From Myrica gale (Eukaryota > Streptophyta > Magnoliopsida > Fagales > Myricaceae), in assembly GCA_963930655.1 (NCBI GenBank), contig OZ005602.1, positions 21,279,840 to 21,343,839 of the forward strand: a stretch of 64,000 nucleotides of DNA. The letters are read 5' to 3'. The notes below the pieces were generated by a model that saw only the letters and a program-made list of their open reading frames with translations, was not told the DNA's origin and made no database searches. A program made the translations under genes and the position numbers. This document shows positions 11,361 to 21,923 of this stretch, one piece after another. How positions within the stretch are numbered: the first letter of the stretch is position 1; each line of letters starts with the position of its first letter.

Positions 11361-11771
11361 TCTTCTCTCCATTTAGTATTAAAAGTTAATTTTTTTGGGT
11401 TTTTCTCTATTTTGTTTTCTTTTTAGTTTTTTCTTTTCTTTTCTTTTCTTGTGGTGTATGATATTCTATGCATGGCTTTTACTGTTTTATTTGTTAGTTT
11501 GTTTTTATGTGTAACTCTGGTATTATTCCGCCACCACCAGTACATATTTAATAAGTTTCAAAGATTATTTAAAAAACAGAAACAAAAGCACTTAGTGATT
11601 ATGTGTACTAAAATGAATCATGTTTTCCTTGCAAGTAAATCTTCGCCTCTCAAGTCTCGGATAGAAAGTTCAAGAATGTATTTTATCCGATCAAAACTAC
11701 GGTTGGGAACGCAAGTGAGGGAAATTTACTCTACAACCGCTACAGGTACGGCTTAGGGGTGACTAATTTTT

Positions 11772-11961
11772 GGACTTGGATTTCCTCCTAAGACGAAATT
11801 ATCTAATGGGTCTCAACAGACCATTGGATGGATGAAAACACGTTAATGAATTTATCCAATGTCTATATTAAAATGCTCAAAAAATATTTTTTAAAAAACT
11901 CTAGATGGGGCGTTAAAACATAACTGTGAGCAAAACTCACCATTTAACTAATTGTGTCTCT
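11772..11961 (+). repeat. Left terminal inverted repeat of the MULE
   Basis: It pairs with 17503-17696 in reverse orientation. The match starts at the first base of the element and fades out after the GACACAATTAG string (inverse at about 11951-11961). The adjacent 9-bp duplication fixes the outer boundary. Confidence 0.85.
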
Positions 11962-12884
11962 TGTCTTCAGGTCTTCTTCCTGCCCAGTTTTTTATTTTAC
12001 TTCTTCTCCAAGGTGCTTCGACCATAGAAGATGAAGAAAAGATGTATCCTTTGGGTATTGTCCGAATGAGAGACAACGTGAGAGAGAGAAAATCACTCTC
12101 AACCTTTCTCTTTTCCAAAAGTTTCTTGTCCGGTGATGGGTATTTTGGAATTTTAAAGGTTTTCTCCATATCTCTTACAAATAATCTGTGCAAATTTTCT
12201 TTGTGCATTTTGCAAGCGTGTTCGACAAAATGTTGATTACTGGTCTGACCGGTTGTAGGCTTATAGCTCATGGTGATTCAACCCTTGAAATATATCTTTT
12301 TTTCCCACACGTGCATTCATATCTTTTGTCTTTTCCCATTAGCTTTTTCATATTGAAATATATTTAGATTTTGTACCGTAGCACTACGAGGGCTGAATTG
12401 TTTGTCCTAGTCCTTGACCCATGAAGCCATGGGCTGAATTGTTTGTTGGGTTGCTTTTAAATTATTACTTTTGATTTTATTGGGTTGCTTAGTCTTGTCA
12501 GTGGAAGGGTGTGCAAACAATGCACCGAGGAGCATTCTTTTGCTCGGTGGAAATGATATATGAGTTTGATAAACCAAAGGGATCTATTTTGCATGGTAAT
12601 TATTAATGAATGCTTGTTGAATGCTTCATGATTATGAATGCTTCATGATTTGGCTAGTGAACAAAGATGCATATTGTCACTTGTCTATTATTCTAATAAA
12701 TATTCGAATTGTTTAGGGTGTTAGAAGTTGCCAGGGCACTCTCATTCAGAAATATTTTTTGCCCCATTCTACAAGCTCCAGCAAGTGTCATCCTAGCAAT
12801 AATAATGAGTATGTCTATTAATATCCTCTTTCCCTCAAAGTAGCCATTTTTTTATTTGTGTGTATATTTTTGTATATTTACAGA

Positions 12885-13790
12885 TCAAATAGTTTGGAGT
12901 GACATGGGACAAAAAATGAATGTGTGGGAATTAGAATTCGATTATGAGGAACATGCATATAATTGGTACAATACTTATGTGAGATGGATTGGATTTAGCA
13001 TTTATCGACAATGGAAAGGAAAATATAGTGAAGGTAATATGAACAGTAGAGAGCTTGTTTGTTGTAAGTAAGGATATAGAAAAGAAGTCGACTTGAAGGT
13101 GACGAAAAAAGTACGTAGAGATACTAAGTGTGGTTGCCTTGCAGAGTTTGTCATTCAAAGAAAGCCAAATGGAAAGTTTCGAACATATGTTTGGAGACCA
13201 CAACATAACCATGAACTAGTTCCAAATGAATATGTGCACATGTTGCCCTCCCATAGAAATATCAAAGAGTTGCAAGCCATCGAGATTGAAAGAGCGGATG
13301 ACTCGGGCATACGATCTAAACTAGGTCATGAATATATTTGTCCAATCAAGTTGGAGGTAGAGAAAATTTGGGATTCTTTCACCTGGTTGTGAAAAATTAT
13401 TTGAACTAGAAAAGGAATCGAGATTTGAAGTTTGGTGAAGTGGGGAGCCTTCTGAATTATTTTGCTAGTCAACTTGAAGAAAACGAACAATTCTTTTACA
13501 TGGTTCAATTGGATATTCATGATCAAATTACAAATATATTTTGGGTTGATCCATGTATGAGGGTTGATTATGGGATATGTGGAGACTTTTTGTCATTTGA
13601 TACTACTTATAGGACCAATAAGGATTTATAGGACATTGAGAATTTTTATGGGAATCAATCACCACTACGAGCAAGTCGTTTTTAGGGCATGTTTGTTATA
13701 TGATGAAACTACATAATCTTTTAGGTGACTTTTTGAGAAGTTTTTTAAATGTATGCACAGTAAAAAGCCACAGCCAATTTTTACAGACAT
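12885..13790 (+). pseudogene. FAR1/FHY3-like MULE transposase, decayed
   Basis: The reading starts with a FAR1-type DNA-binding region (LEFDYEEHAYNWYNTYVRWI, a basic linker, CGCLAEFVIQRKPNGKFRTY and the zinc-site remnant HNHEL). It continues in other frames to the start of the MULE transposase core: IFWVDPCMRVDYGICGDFLS, FDTTYRTNKDL, then MGINHHYEQVVFRACLLYDE and KKPQPIFTD. Stops and frame changes occur near 13069, 13390, 13630 and 13720. The C-terminal half of the core and the SWIM finger are missing. The first catalytic aspartate region (WVDP) survives. This is the transposase of the surrounding Mutator-like element or of a relative. Confidence 0.85.
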
Positions 13791-13865
13791 AAATTATTAA
13801 ATATTTTGGGGGGCTGAGGTTTCTAATGAACTGCTTGTCGAGTCACCAACCTTTGGATCCAATGC

Positions 13866-14272
13866 TTAGCCACTTGCAAGAGAACCATTTCCAGTTGTGT
13901 TTTCAGCTACAAGTGGGATCTTGACAACTACTCTTTCCATCTCCTTCTCAAGCTCTTCCTCCCGACGCAATGCAGAAAACTGTGTATCCAATGACTTGGC
14001 TGGTGCTACATGTAAGAAATCACCATAACTATCCCTCCAAGGAAAGGAGTTGAATTTGCGAGTGACCCAAAGGTTAAGATCATAAACTGCTGAATCAGAG
14101 CACCAACAGACTTCCCCAATGGGTTGCAGACAACATCAATAGCTGCAAATGTTTTGCAAGGGTCAAATAAGCTATACTTGGCACTCTTGCTGAAAATGTT
14201 TTTCAAGGAACCCACATATACAGCTGCAAGAAGAGGAGTCATCCCAAACTTCAAAAGTGCGGGTGCGCGCAA
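13866..14272 (-). pseudogene. Fragment of a plastid ATP/ADP translocase (NTT/AATP) gene
   Basis: Read on the minus strand this gives the C-terminal part of the plastid nucleotide transporter that exchanges ATP for ADP across the inner envelope: ALLKFGMTPLLAAVYVGSL, KNIFSKSAKYSLFDPCK, AAIDVVCNPLGKS, ALIQQFMILTFGSLANSTP. After a frame change near 14006 it continues with AKSLDTQFSALRREEELEKE and the C-terminal tail, ending at a stop (13866-13868). About 15 residues expected after SLFDPCK are missing. No intron interrupts the match. It lies antisense to the transposase remnant inside the Mutator-like element, so it is either a gene fragment captured by the element or a fragment inserted later. 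Not functional. Confidence 0.88.
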
Positions 14273-14399
14273 TTGGATTCAAAAATAACCTTGAACAAAA
14301 TTAAAGACATACAAAAATAATAAATCAACTCAAATGCCAACGTACGCAAATGAAGAAATAACAGTACTTTTAAAATTCAAAAGTTCAAAATTACAGAAA

Positions 14400-15669
14400 T
14401 AGTTAGTACTTAGCTAGAGGTTTTCCTAGGCAACTTTTCTTCCTCCTTAACCTTAGAATCAATTCCCACATCCTTAGCTTTGGTGGAAATAGGCTTTAGA
14501 ATTCTGAGATGGGCCTAGGCTTTGGGTACTCCATCTTCCTCGAAATAGTCTTCTCCTTGCAATCCCGGCTCTCCAACTAACATCATAACATCCGTTGCTT
14601 CTTCTTCCCTTACAGTTAGTGCAAAAAATTTGGCTGGAACTGTATTATGTTGTCGTTTCTCGTGATTAACAGCTCCCTTGCCATTCTTGCTAGTGCTTGA
14701 GGTCGAGCTCGAGCGGGAACATTTGACTTTCCAAGGAAATTACGAGCAAAATGTCTCGGCTGTTCACAGAGAAAACAAGTTCCATTGGCCTGGCGACACT
14801 CGACCCCTAGGTGATATCTCTTACAATATGAGCAGGGTGCTTCTTGATTTTACCTGACTGCAGCGTTGCTTCCATGCCCTTCCCACTGGCTATTTTCATT
14901 ATTGGTCCTCTTCATTTGGGGATGATCTCGAGAGTTGCTCCCCAGCAGCAGGGCACGTTTCTTCTTGCTGATCAAAAAAATTGCATTCCTCTGACTACTG
15001 CGTTCCAATATGGCGGTCTGTTCAACTAGTTCTGCCCAATTTCTGAAATTTTGACAATATACTCAATCAAAGATGCGAGGATGTAATCCTTCCTCAAACT
15101 TTCTCGCCTTCTTATCCTCGCTCGGAATTAGATAAGGGGCAAATCGAGATAGATCCATGAATTTAGCTGCATATTCCTCCACTATCATCGATCCTTGGAC
15201 TAAAGTAGTGAACTATCTTGCTTTAGTATCCCTCACCGAACCTGGAAAATACCGGTTCAAAAATTCCATCTTGAACCTCGCCCAAGTAATTGGTTCTCCT
15301 TCCGGTTCCTGTTCTAATAGTGTACTTCTTGATATCCACCACCTTTTTGCCTCTCCTGGCAATTTATAGGCGGCATAGAGCACTCTCTGCTCATCAGTGC
15401 ATCCCAACACTCTAAACAACTCCCCAATGTCTAAAATCCAGTTCTCTGCCGACACAGAGTTGGTTTTGCCATCATAACCAGTGGGGGTGTTGTCGATTCA
15501 ACTGATCAAAGGAACATCCTTTTATTCTTTTGTCAATCCGATTGGGGTTTTGATTCATTTGTTGAGGCATAAATCCCACTAAATTTCGCAAAATTTCCTC
15601 AGCATTGAATCCCGGGTTAGGTTGGTCCTGATCCCGGTTTGGACTTCCATTGCCCTCATTCTCTGCCAT
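14400..15669 (-). pseudogene. Ty3/gypsy gag fragment with zinc knuckles, broken
   Basis: On the minus strand the frame begins MAENEGNGSPNRDQDQPNPG, shifts, and continues with the retrotransposon gag domain (ENWILDIGELFRVLGC, YKLPGEAKRWW, ITWARFKMEFLNRYFP). Near 14760-14840 are two zinc knuckles: CSYCKRYHLGVEC, then CFLCEQPRHFARNF, where the last cysteine has become phenylalanine. After that comes FALTVREEEA, the usual start of the gag-protease junction. Several stops and frame changes are present, and the element ends abruptly near 14400, before protease and polymerase. Confidence 0.85.
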
Positions 15670-15758
15670 TAGGCTCCTGAAGGCAACATACCATTAATAC
15701 TACCAAACATATTAATTCTAAGTACCCAAGCAACACGAAGATTCAGTCCTAAACCACC

Positions 15759-15769
15759 CTTTGATACCA
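15759..15769 (-). other. Primer-binding site of the gypsy remnant
   Basis: On the minus strand it reads TGGTATCAAAG, close to the complement of initiator tRNA-Met 3' end. It lies two bases after the CA end of the LTR and about 90 bases before the gag start, as expected. Confidence 0.65.
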
Positions 15770-15771
15770 TC

Positions 15772-17233
15772 TGTCAAGTCTCGTGCTCGTACTTACCCCC
15801 TAAGCTCACTTAAAGTATTAGTATGCACACAAGACGAGGATTACGGCACAAAACTAAACTTGATGTTGGAAGACTAAATTATCATTGGGAAAAAGCTCAA
15901 GGGAAGACTTACAAAATTAAAAGGGTAACCGGAGGGGTCATAATATAGTTAGAGTGTAATAAAACATTTTTAGAAAACGAGTGGGAAAAAGTACGATAAC
16001 AATTAAGATTAATAAAACTCAAAACGTGATTTATACACCACGATGACAAAGCATCCTTCCGAGGATGATAATACATAACATATGACAATTATGACAACAA
16101 CATATCAATAAATGTAACATAGGTGATGGAGTATGCGTGCTTTCATACAATCAAGAGATGTATCGATGCATATGAAATGAGATGATGTTGTGCACTCATT
16201 TCTCATCCATTCCTTTAGGGTTGAGGTGTTTCTGTCATCTGCTTTGTTCACCTCTAGAGTTGGGTTGTGCGTCCCTCCTCTCCTCCAGGACTTGTTCCGT
16301 GCCACCTGCACCGGGACCTTTTCATAGTAGACATTTTGTCCAATTAGGAGCCCACCTTTTTCTTATAGCGGTGGGTTGCACTCTCCCATTAGTGAATGGT
16401 ACCATCACCCATTATTAAAGAAAACACCTGGAGGTAAATTCGATTTTTCATTTCCTGGTCTTGGTCCACTCAATGATTCATGATATGAATGCAACCATTG
16501 ATGCTAATTCATTTGCATAAATAATGCAGCACGTAATCATGATTCATGATTTATCTTTTGTTCATAGATTCATAACTTCATGCCGAACCAATGCATTCAT
16601 AATATTCCAAAAGAATTAATGAACTTCAAGTAAACGTTTTATTCTTTCCATTCCTTAGAACACATCCCATGCATGTGTTCCTTTTCCTTTCCTTGCCAAT
16701 CCATGGTCTTTCTACTCATTATAAGCATTCATAGGGCACTGTCATAACCCTTTTCCCATTGAGCATTATTTACAAGCTCTTATCATCATCAAATCCACAA
16801 ACAACAAGCTAATTAAACATGAATCTTGCTCTGGATCTCCAAATGAAGGCTTCTTGGGTCTATCCCTAAATTTTTAAAGTGTTATGGGCTTGTTTAGGGT
16901 TAACGGGCCTAAAGTCCATTTAGGCCGCTAAACGGGCTTTGTGATTTGAGCCACTAAGTCTACTCGGTTTGGACTCAAATTTGGGCTACCCTATATATTT
17001 TTAATGATCTACACATCCATAAATTTATTTTACCCATTCGGACCTTTTTAGCTGTACGTTTTGTGTGAAATGCCGAAATTGCCCTTAGAGACCTCCAGGG
17101 GCATTTTCGACCTTTTCCCAATAGTAATTTAGTATTCTAACATCAAGTTTAGTTTTGTGCCGTAATCTCCACCTTGTGTTTATACTAATACTTTAAGTGA
17201 GCCTAGGGGTAAGTATGAGCACGTGGCGTGATA
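15772..17233 (-). repeat. Long 5' LTR of the gypsy remnant, with inverted termini
   Basis: On the minus strand it starts TATCACGCCACGTGCTC (probably from TGTCACGCC, a common gypsy LTR start) and ends GCACGAGACTTGACA just before the primer-binding site. The outer ~125 bp of the two ends (about 15772-15895 and 17112-17233) are inverted copies of each other. They share strings such as CACTTAAAGTATTAGTAT, TTACGGCACAAAACTAAAC and TTGATGTT. The single-LTR reading is an inference; two opposed partial LTRs would give the same picture. The inside is non-coding. Confidence 0.55.
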
Positions 17234-17502
17234 TAAACGCAACTCCACTTACACACAAAAAAACCCCAAAAATAAAATAGTAATTCGAATAATCAGAGAG
17301 AGAGAGAGAGAGAAAATAAGGATAAAATACAGGTCAAATGTTTTGGGAATAACGGAAAAATGTACTAGATGACGAATCTTTCAAGCGGGAGCGGAGAGAG
17401 AGAACTCAGAGAAGTCGTCGCTGAATTCATCTTGTTCAAGGTCATTCCTCTTCATCTTCTTCTTCGTTTTCAGAGAGAGATCGAGAGCGAACGAGAAGGA
17501 GA

Positions 17503-17696
17503 CACAATTAGTCAAACGGTGAGTTTTGCTCACCGTTATGTTTTAACGCCACATCCAGAATTTTTTTTTTTTCATTTTGCATTTTTTTGGGCATTTTAAT
17601 ATAGATCATTGGATGGATTCATTAATGTGCTATCATTCATCCAATGGTCTATTATGACCCATTAGGTAATTCCATCTTATGATAGAATCCGAGTCC
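17503..17696 (-). repeat. Right terminal inverted repeat of the MULE
   Basis: Inverse of 11772-11961 with small insertions and substitutions. Next to it, towards the inside, lies a GA-rich tract (about 17295-17320 and 17390-17500) that has no partner at the left end. Confidence 0.85.
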
Positions 17697-17705
17697 CTCA
17701 TTTTT

Positions 17706-17985
17706 GGCTGAGAAAGGATTATGTACAAAGATAAATTGTGCAAATTCATACAAAGTGACCGTCGTGATTTAAATAAATAAATCAAACGTTTCAAGGTTGG
17801 TTATATCATTGTGTCTCTTCACCTCATTAAATGGTGTGGTTAGCCTTAGAACGTTTCTTTAAATCTCAGTCGTCCCTTTGCAAAACCAGGTCATTTTGTG
17901 AATAAAAAATACAAAGCGATTTAGCATTGGAACCGCCTGGCGGTTGTAGTTCCACCACCCCAACTTTAATCATCACAATATGTTA
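17706..17985. other. Intergenic, no gene seen
   Basis: AT-rich sequence right of the Mutator-like element. No coding or RNA feature was recognised. Confidence 0.4.
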
Positions 17986-18149
17986 GGTGGTGTTTGTAAA
18001 TTAAAATTTCTAAAATTTTGATAAAAAAAATAATAAAAATAAAATACTATTTCTTCCACGTCAAATCATATTTTCTATTACAATAAATTATCTCTTTACT
18101 TTTTCATTAACTCCTATAAACTAAAATTTTAGTCATTACAAACACCACT
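17986..18149. mobile_element. Tourist-like MITE, 164 bp
   Basis: It starts GGTGGTGTTTGTAA and ends with the inverse (TTACAAACACCACT), and both sides are flanked by TTA, the target duplication of the PIF/Harbinger superfamily. The interior is AT-rich with a second inverted match (CTAAAATTTT). Similar sequences recur elsewhere in the window (30893-31240, 44455-44652, 58200-58352). Confidence 0.7.
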
Positions 18150-19333
18150 TTAGTTACCGCCTCCCAACAATTATCAGTCATCAACGGCAGGGATGATGCT
18201 GACGAAGATGAAACCAAATTGATAGTTTTTTTTGGAACATCCCTAGTCAAAACATGTAATTATACTGCTTGAAGATATGTACTACTTGTTGGTAGAAAGA
18301 GGAGGAAATAAAATGAGCAAAGGGATTGAACCACGTCTTTTGTTTTGGGACGCATCCTAGTTGGCTATACTATGAGCTACAAAAGTTCAAGGATCTAAGG
18401 ACATGTTCGTTTTGTGAAAAAAAATCCGGATTCGAATACTAAAATCGGTCATGTTCGGCAAAAATTGTATTCAACCTAACAATTTCCTCTGCAGCATGTC
18501 GACCATCTGACATGAGTGGTCCCACATATACGGCAGAGAATTTATTCCTGTCCCTTGAAAATTATTAATTTGGACATAATTTTCGACGTAACAAGTCATG
18601 GCAGTATGGGCAAGAGTGTCTTTGCACCAAAACGAGAAGACAATTCTGCAACAGACTGCCCCTGCAGCAGGTGTGCAGTCCGTTACAAATTCATGAATGA
18701 CCATAAACAGAAAAAAGTAACTAAACTATACAAGTTGCAACACACGTGTCAATGCCTTGAAGTAACGGTTACAAGGCAAAGTAAAAAAAAGGCAGAAACA
18801 TATGTTGGTTGGCAGTTTAATCGTAATTATAATAAATATTATAAATAAACCTAAATTTAAATATTATTTTATTTTTTATCCTTTTCACTCCTCCCAATAA
18901 AAATAATCCCACAAACAATAATCTAAACATCATCATTACTTTTTTACACATCATCAATTTCTACACAAACACTAATACAACTCCAACATCACCTAAAAAT
19001 TCTCAAAACACTCCAAATCCTACAAAAATCTTCAAAACGCACATGACCTAAGTTTGACTTTCCATTTATGAACAGATGATAAACCTAATTGCCACGCAGA
19101 TCAATCTTTCTACTAAAACTAAGGCCTAAGAGCATGGTAATTTCCACAATTAAGGTCCCCAAAAGAAGAAAATTCTCATTTTCTAAGAAGTGAACTTTCC
19201 GGACAAAGTTTGATTCACTAGTATAAAATGACAGTAAATCTTAGAGGTAATGTTTGGCCAGCAAAAACTTTTAAGAATTTTAAGTTTATTGCCCTTAGAA
19301 TTACAAAAACATACTAATGCTATCAAATTCCAA
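18150..19333. other. Intergenic, no gene seen
   Basis: Low-complexity AT-rich DNA; the frame at 18516-18848 has no recognisable domain. About 18800-19050 resembles the same class of MITE-like sequence but without clear termini. The last part would be the promoter for the PGRL1-like gene if that gene is complete, but no first exon was recognised in it. Confidence 0.35.
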
Positions 19334-19405
19334 GCGTTTGTAGTCCAACGGTTAGGATAATTGCCTTCCAAGCAATAGACCCGGGTTCGACTCCCGGCAG
19401 ACGCA
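19334..19405 (+). tRNA. trnG-UCC: tRNA-Gly (UCC anticodon)
   Basis: A 72-nt cloverleaf: acceptor arm GCGTTTG / CAGACGC with one G-T pair, D-arm AGTCCAACGGTTAGGAT, anticodon loop CTTCCAA with anticodon TCC, T-arm CCGGG-TTCGACT-CCCGG, and discriminator A. The internal A and B boxes (TAGTCCAACGG; GGTTCGACTCC) are intact. There is no intron. It reads GGA codons. It lies only a few dozen bases before the first recognisable coding sequence of the PGRL1-like gene, on the same strand. Confidence 0.95.
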
Positions 19406-21923
19406 ACGTACCGTTTTAAGAGCGCTTCCTTCACGCCGCACGTGATCGGATCTACGGCCGTTGATTTGTCCAGGAACGACCGAACTGGAGATCCTTTTTC
19501 GGTTCGGATCTCCGCGAGGACCGATGGAGCCCCCTCCTTTGGCGAGATTCTTACGGAGGGACCTTCTTGCATATACGTTGGGCCTATCGTAACTGCCAGC
19601 AAAGAAACCCTAGAAGCTCTCTATTGTCAGGTAAGCTACATTGATCTTCGTTCTGTTTGGCTGCTGAGAAAAAGTATAAGAAGGAAAAGTATTTGAATCT
19701 TTCTAATCTTAAAATTCGGGCCATTTGGCCTCGCTAACAACAGAGAAAAATTGTGTCGGGAAGAAGGAGCGGTTTTGCGTAGTCCAAATTCCTCGTTACC
19801 TTCTATCCTATTCTATGCAATCAACTTTTGTGAATTTCATATTTATGTGGTTCTTGTCGGGGAGTAACAAAACTGTGAAGCTCAAATTCTGTGTTTGGTT
19901 GTAATTATTGTAGGCACGGGATGCCTATTACAGCGGTGAACCTTTGATAGTTGATGACATATTTGATAGAGTAGAGGTCAGTTTCATATGCATTTAAGTC
20001 AATATGAACTGAATTTTTTTGATGCCTATATATTGAGCTCTTATGGGCTGACGATGCTAAACAGTTGAAGCTACGGTGGTATGGTTTGAAATCCGTTATC
20101 AAATACCCTCGTTGTATTCTTAGGCGGCAATCAAATTATGCCAATGCAGAGGTAATTCTCTTTAGAGTCATTTATTCATTTTCATGAATCTTGCAGTATC
20201 TCTTACCATTATCGACATGATGCCTCATGTTTTGTTCTGGGAAAGCAAAAGAGATTGTTAACCCGGAAGCAATCTTCAATGACTTGTGGAACATTTTCTT
20301 TGCATTTCCAAAAAAAATCATAGCTGCTGCTGTGGCCTGCATTTTCTGTTTCAGCTGACAAAATGAAAACTGTGTTTGCTTCAATGATTTGCTATGACCC
20401 ATCAGGTCTCTGGAAAACTGACTTTGGTTGATCAATCAATTAGTTAGTAACATGCATACGGGAACAGTAGTGGTGGCACGTTGGCATGGTTAATTTATTT
20501 TAGTTGGTATGTAGGACCACCAGTTTTTCTACACTTGAATATTTAGTGACATGGATGTAGGGCAGGAAGATCTATCACAGGTTTTGGCATTAGCGAGCAT
20601 ATGGATCATGTTTCTTGCATTCGGCAGTTCAGCATGTATTGTTCCCGTAATATACACCATTGGCCTAGCTTATCAAGATGCATACAGTTCGGGAGTTTCC
20701 TATGGCGGTCAGGTATCAGTATTAGAATTTCTGACGAAGGTGAATGGCGTTCTCTTTATGGCATTTGGATCTGTGGTTGGCTACCCAGTTGCATCAGCCT
20801 CAGGTAAAGTTATGAAGTATAAAGCCCTACATTAGAGATTTTTTCACCAGGGATTTTGTTTTGGTTTATATTGATCAAAGCTGGAAATTGGAGGATATAC
20901 CTGTGAATTTGGTCATAGTTATTGTTGTTCTGAATATTGGCATTACTTATTAAAGTGCTTCAAGGCCTGTGGAAGAATGATTTGGTAGCACTTAAAGGGG
21001 CATGCCCAAATTGTGGGGAGGAGGTCAGTCTGGCATGTGATTGAAATAATCTGAAACTTCCAAGAAGCTTTTGTTTTCTTTGTTCTATAGCTTATATCTT
21101 ATCTTGTTTCCCTTTTATTTATTTTAAGTAACTTAATTAGCATTTTCCTGCAGGTGTTTGCATTTGTGAGACCAGACCAATGTGATATGAGCCCCCATAG
21201 AGCAGATTGTCATGTGTGCGGATCCTTATTAGAATTCCGAATCAAGGTTGAGGTAATCCAGTTTGCTACTGTTTATAAATCACAAAATTCTTTTTTTTTT
21301 ATCTAATATTTTCTACATCTAATGATAAGACTGATAATGAAGATGACAATTCTAAGATTTTTGGGGATTTTCTCCTCAAAACTGAAAGTCAGACAAAGAC
21401 CATTATAGTATTTAGATGGTTTGAGTGGAATTGAAATGTCTTGGAAAGCAGATTCTTAGTGAATTTGCTATTACTTCTATACCATGTAGGCATGATAGAG
21501 TTTTTTGACTTACCAAGCTCTGTGAGATCTCATCGTAATTGCCCTTAGCAGTTTTGGAAGTTGTACTTGGATGTTCATACTGCTCAGATGCTATTGATTA
21601 TCAGCTTCATGGAGTTGGGACCACCTTCATAAGCCATTTCTATTTTTCCGCTTCCCACCATCCACGAATGGTTGTGATCTCTTTGGCTCTTTAGTAGATG
21701 ACACATATCAGATGTTTCTGCAACCAGCTATAACGATAGATTTCTTTTGGTCTATGTGGTTTGCTTCATGGGATTGTCAAATTCGTAAACCATCTCATCT
21801 CTACATTAACCTTATATTTTACTCTTTATTGTGCAGCGATCAGCTTCAACATTCGGCAGAGGGTGGGTTTACGGCCGCATATACCTCGTTTCACGAAGAG
21901 GCAGAAACCGGCATCAGAAATGA
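19379..21923 (+). CDS. PGR5-like A / PGRL1-family chloroplast membrane protein, 5' end unresolved
   Basis: Seven coding blocks with GT-AG borders in phase: (19379 or later)-19630, 19914-19976, 20065-20151, 20566-20803, 20956-21023, 21154-21252, 21837-21923. The product carries SFGEILTEGPSCIYVGP, ARDAYYSGEPLIVDDIFDRV, ELKLRWYGLKSVIKYPRC, two membrane segments (about LASIWIMFLAFGSSACIVPV and VNGVLFMAFGSVVGYPVA), then paired cysteines CPNC and CHVC and a basic C-terminus. This layout fits the PGRL1-like family; PGRL1 itself acts with PGR5 in cyclic electron flow at photosystem I, while the role of this subgroup is less clear. No in-frame ATG exists in block 1: the frame is closed by a TAG inside the tRNA gene (19376-19378). 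The start exon is therefore either elsewhere or lost. Confidence 0.8.

Larger units (their letters stand above)
11772..17696. mobile_element. Composite Mutator-like element (MULE), 5.9 kb
   Basis: The outer ends are GGACTTGGATT (11772) and, inverted, GGACTCGGATT (ending 17696). The two termini match in inverted orientation over about 190 bp (11772-11961 against 17503-17696), including the shared strings ACCATTGGATG, GCATTTTAATATAGA, GTTATGTTTTAACGCC and GGTGAGTTTTGCTCA. The flanks CTAATTTTT (11763-11771) and CTCATTTTT (17697-17705) are a 9-bp target duplication with one mismatch, diagnostic of Mutator insertion. Inside are a decayed FAR1-type transposase gene, an antisense fragment of a plastid ATP/ADP translocase gene, and an antisense gypsy remnant. 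All coding parts are broken, so the element cannot move by itself. Confidence 0.85.
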
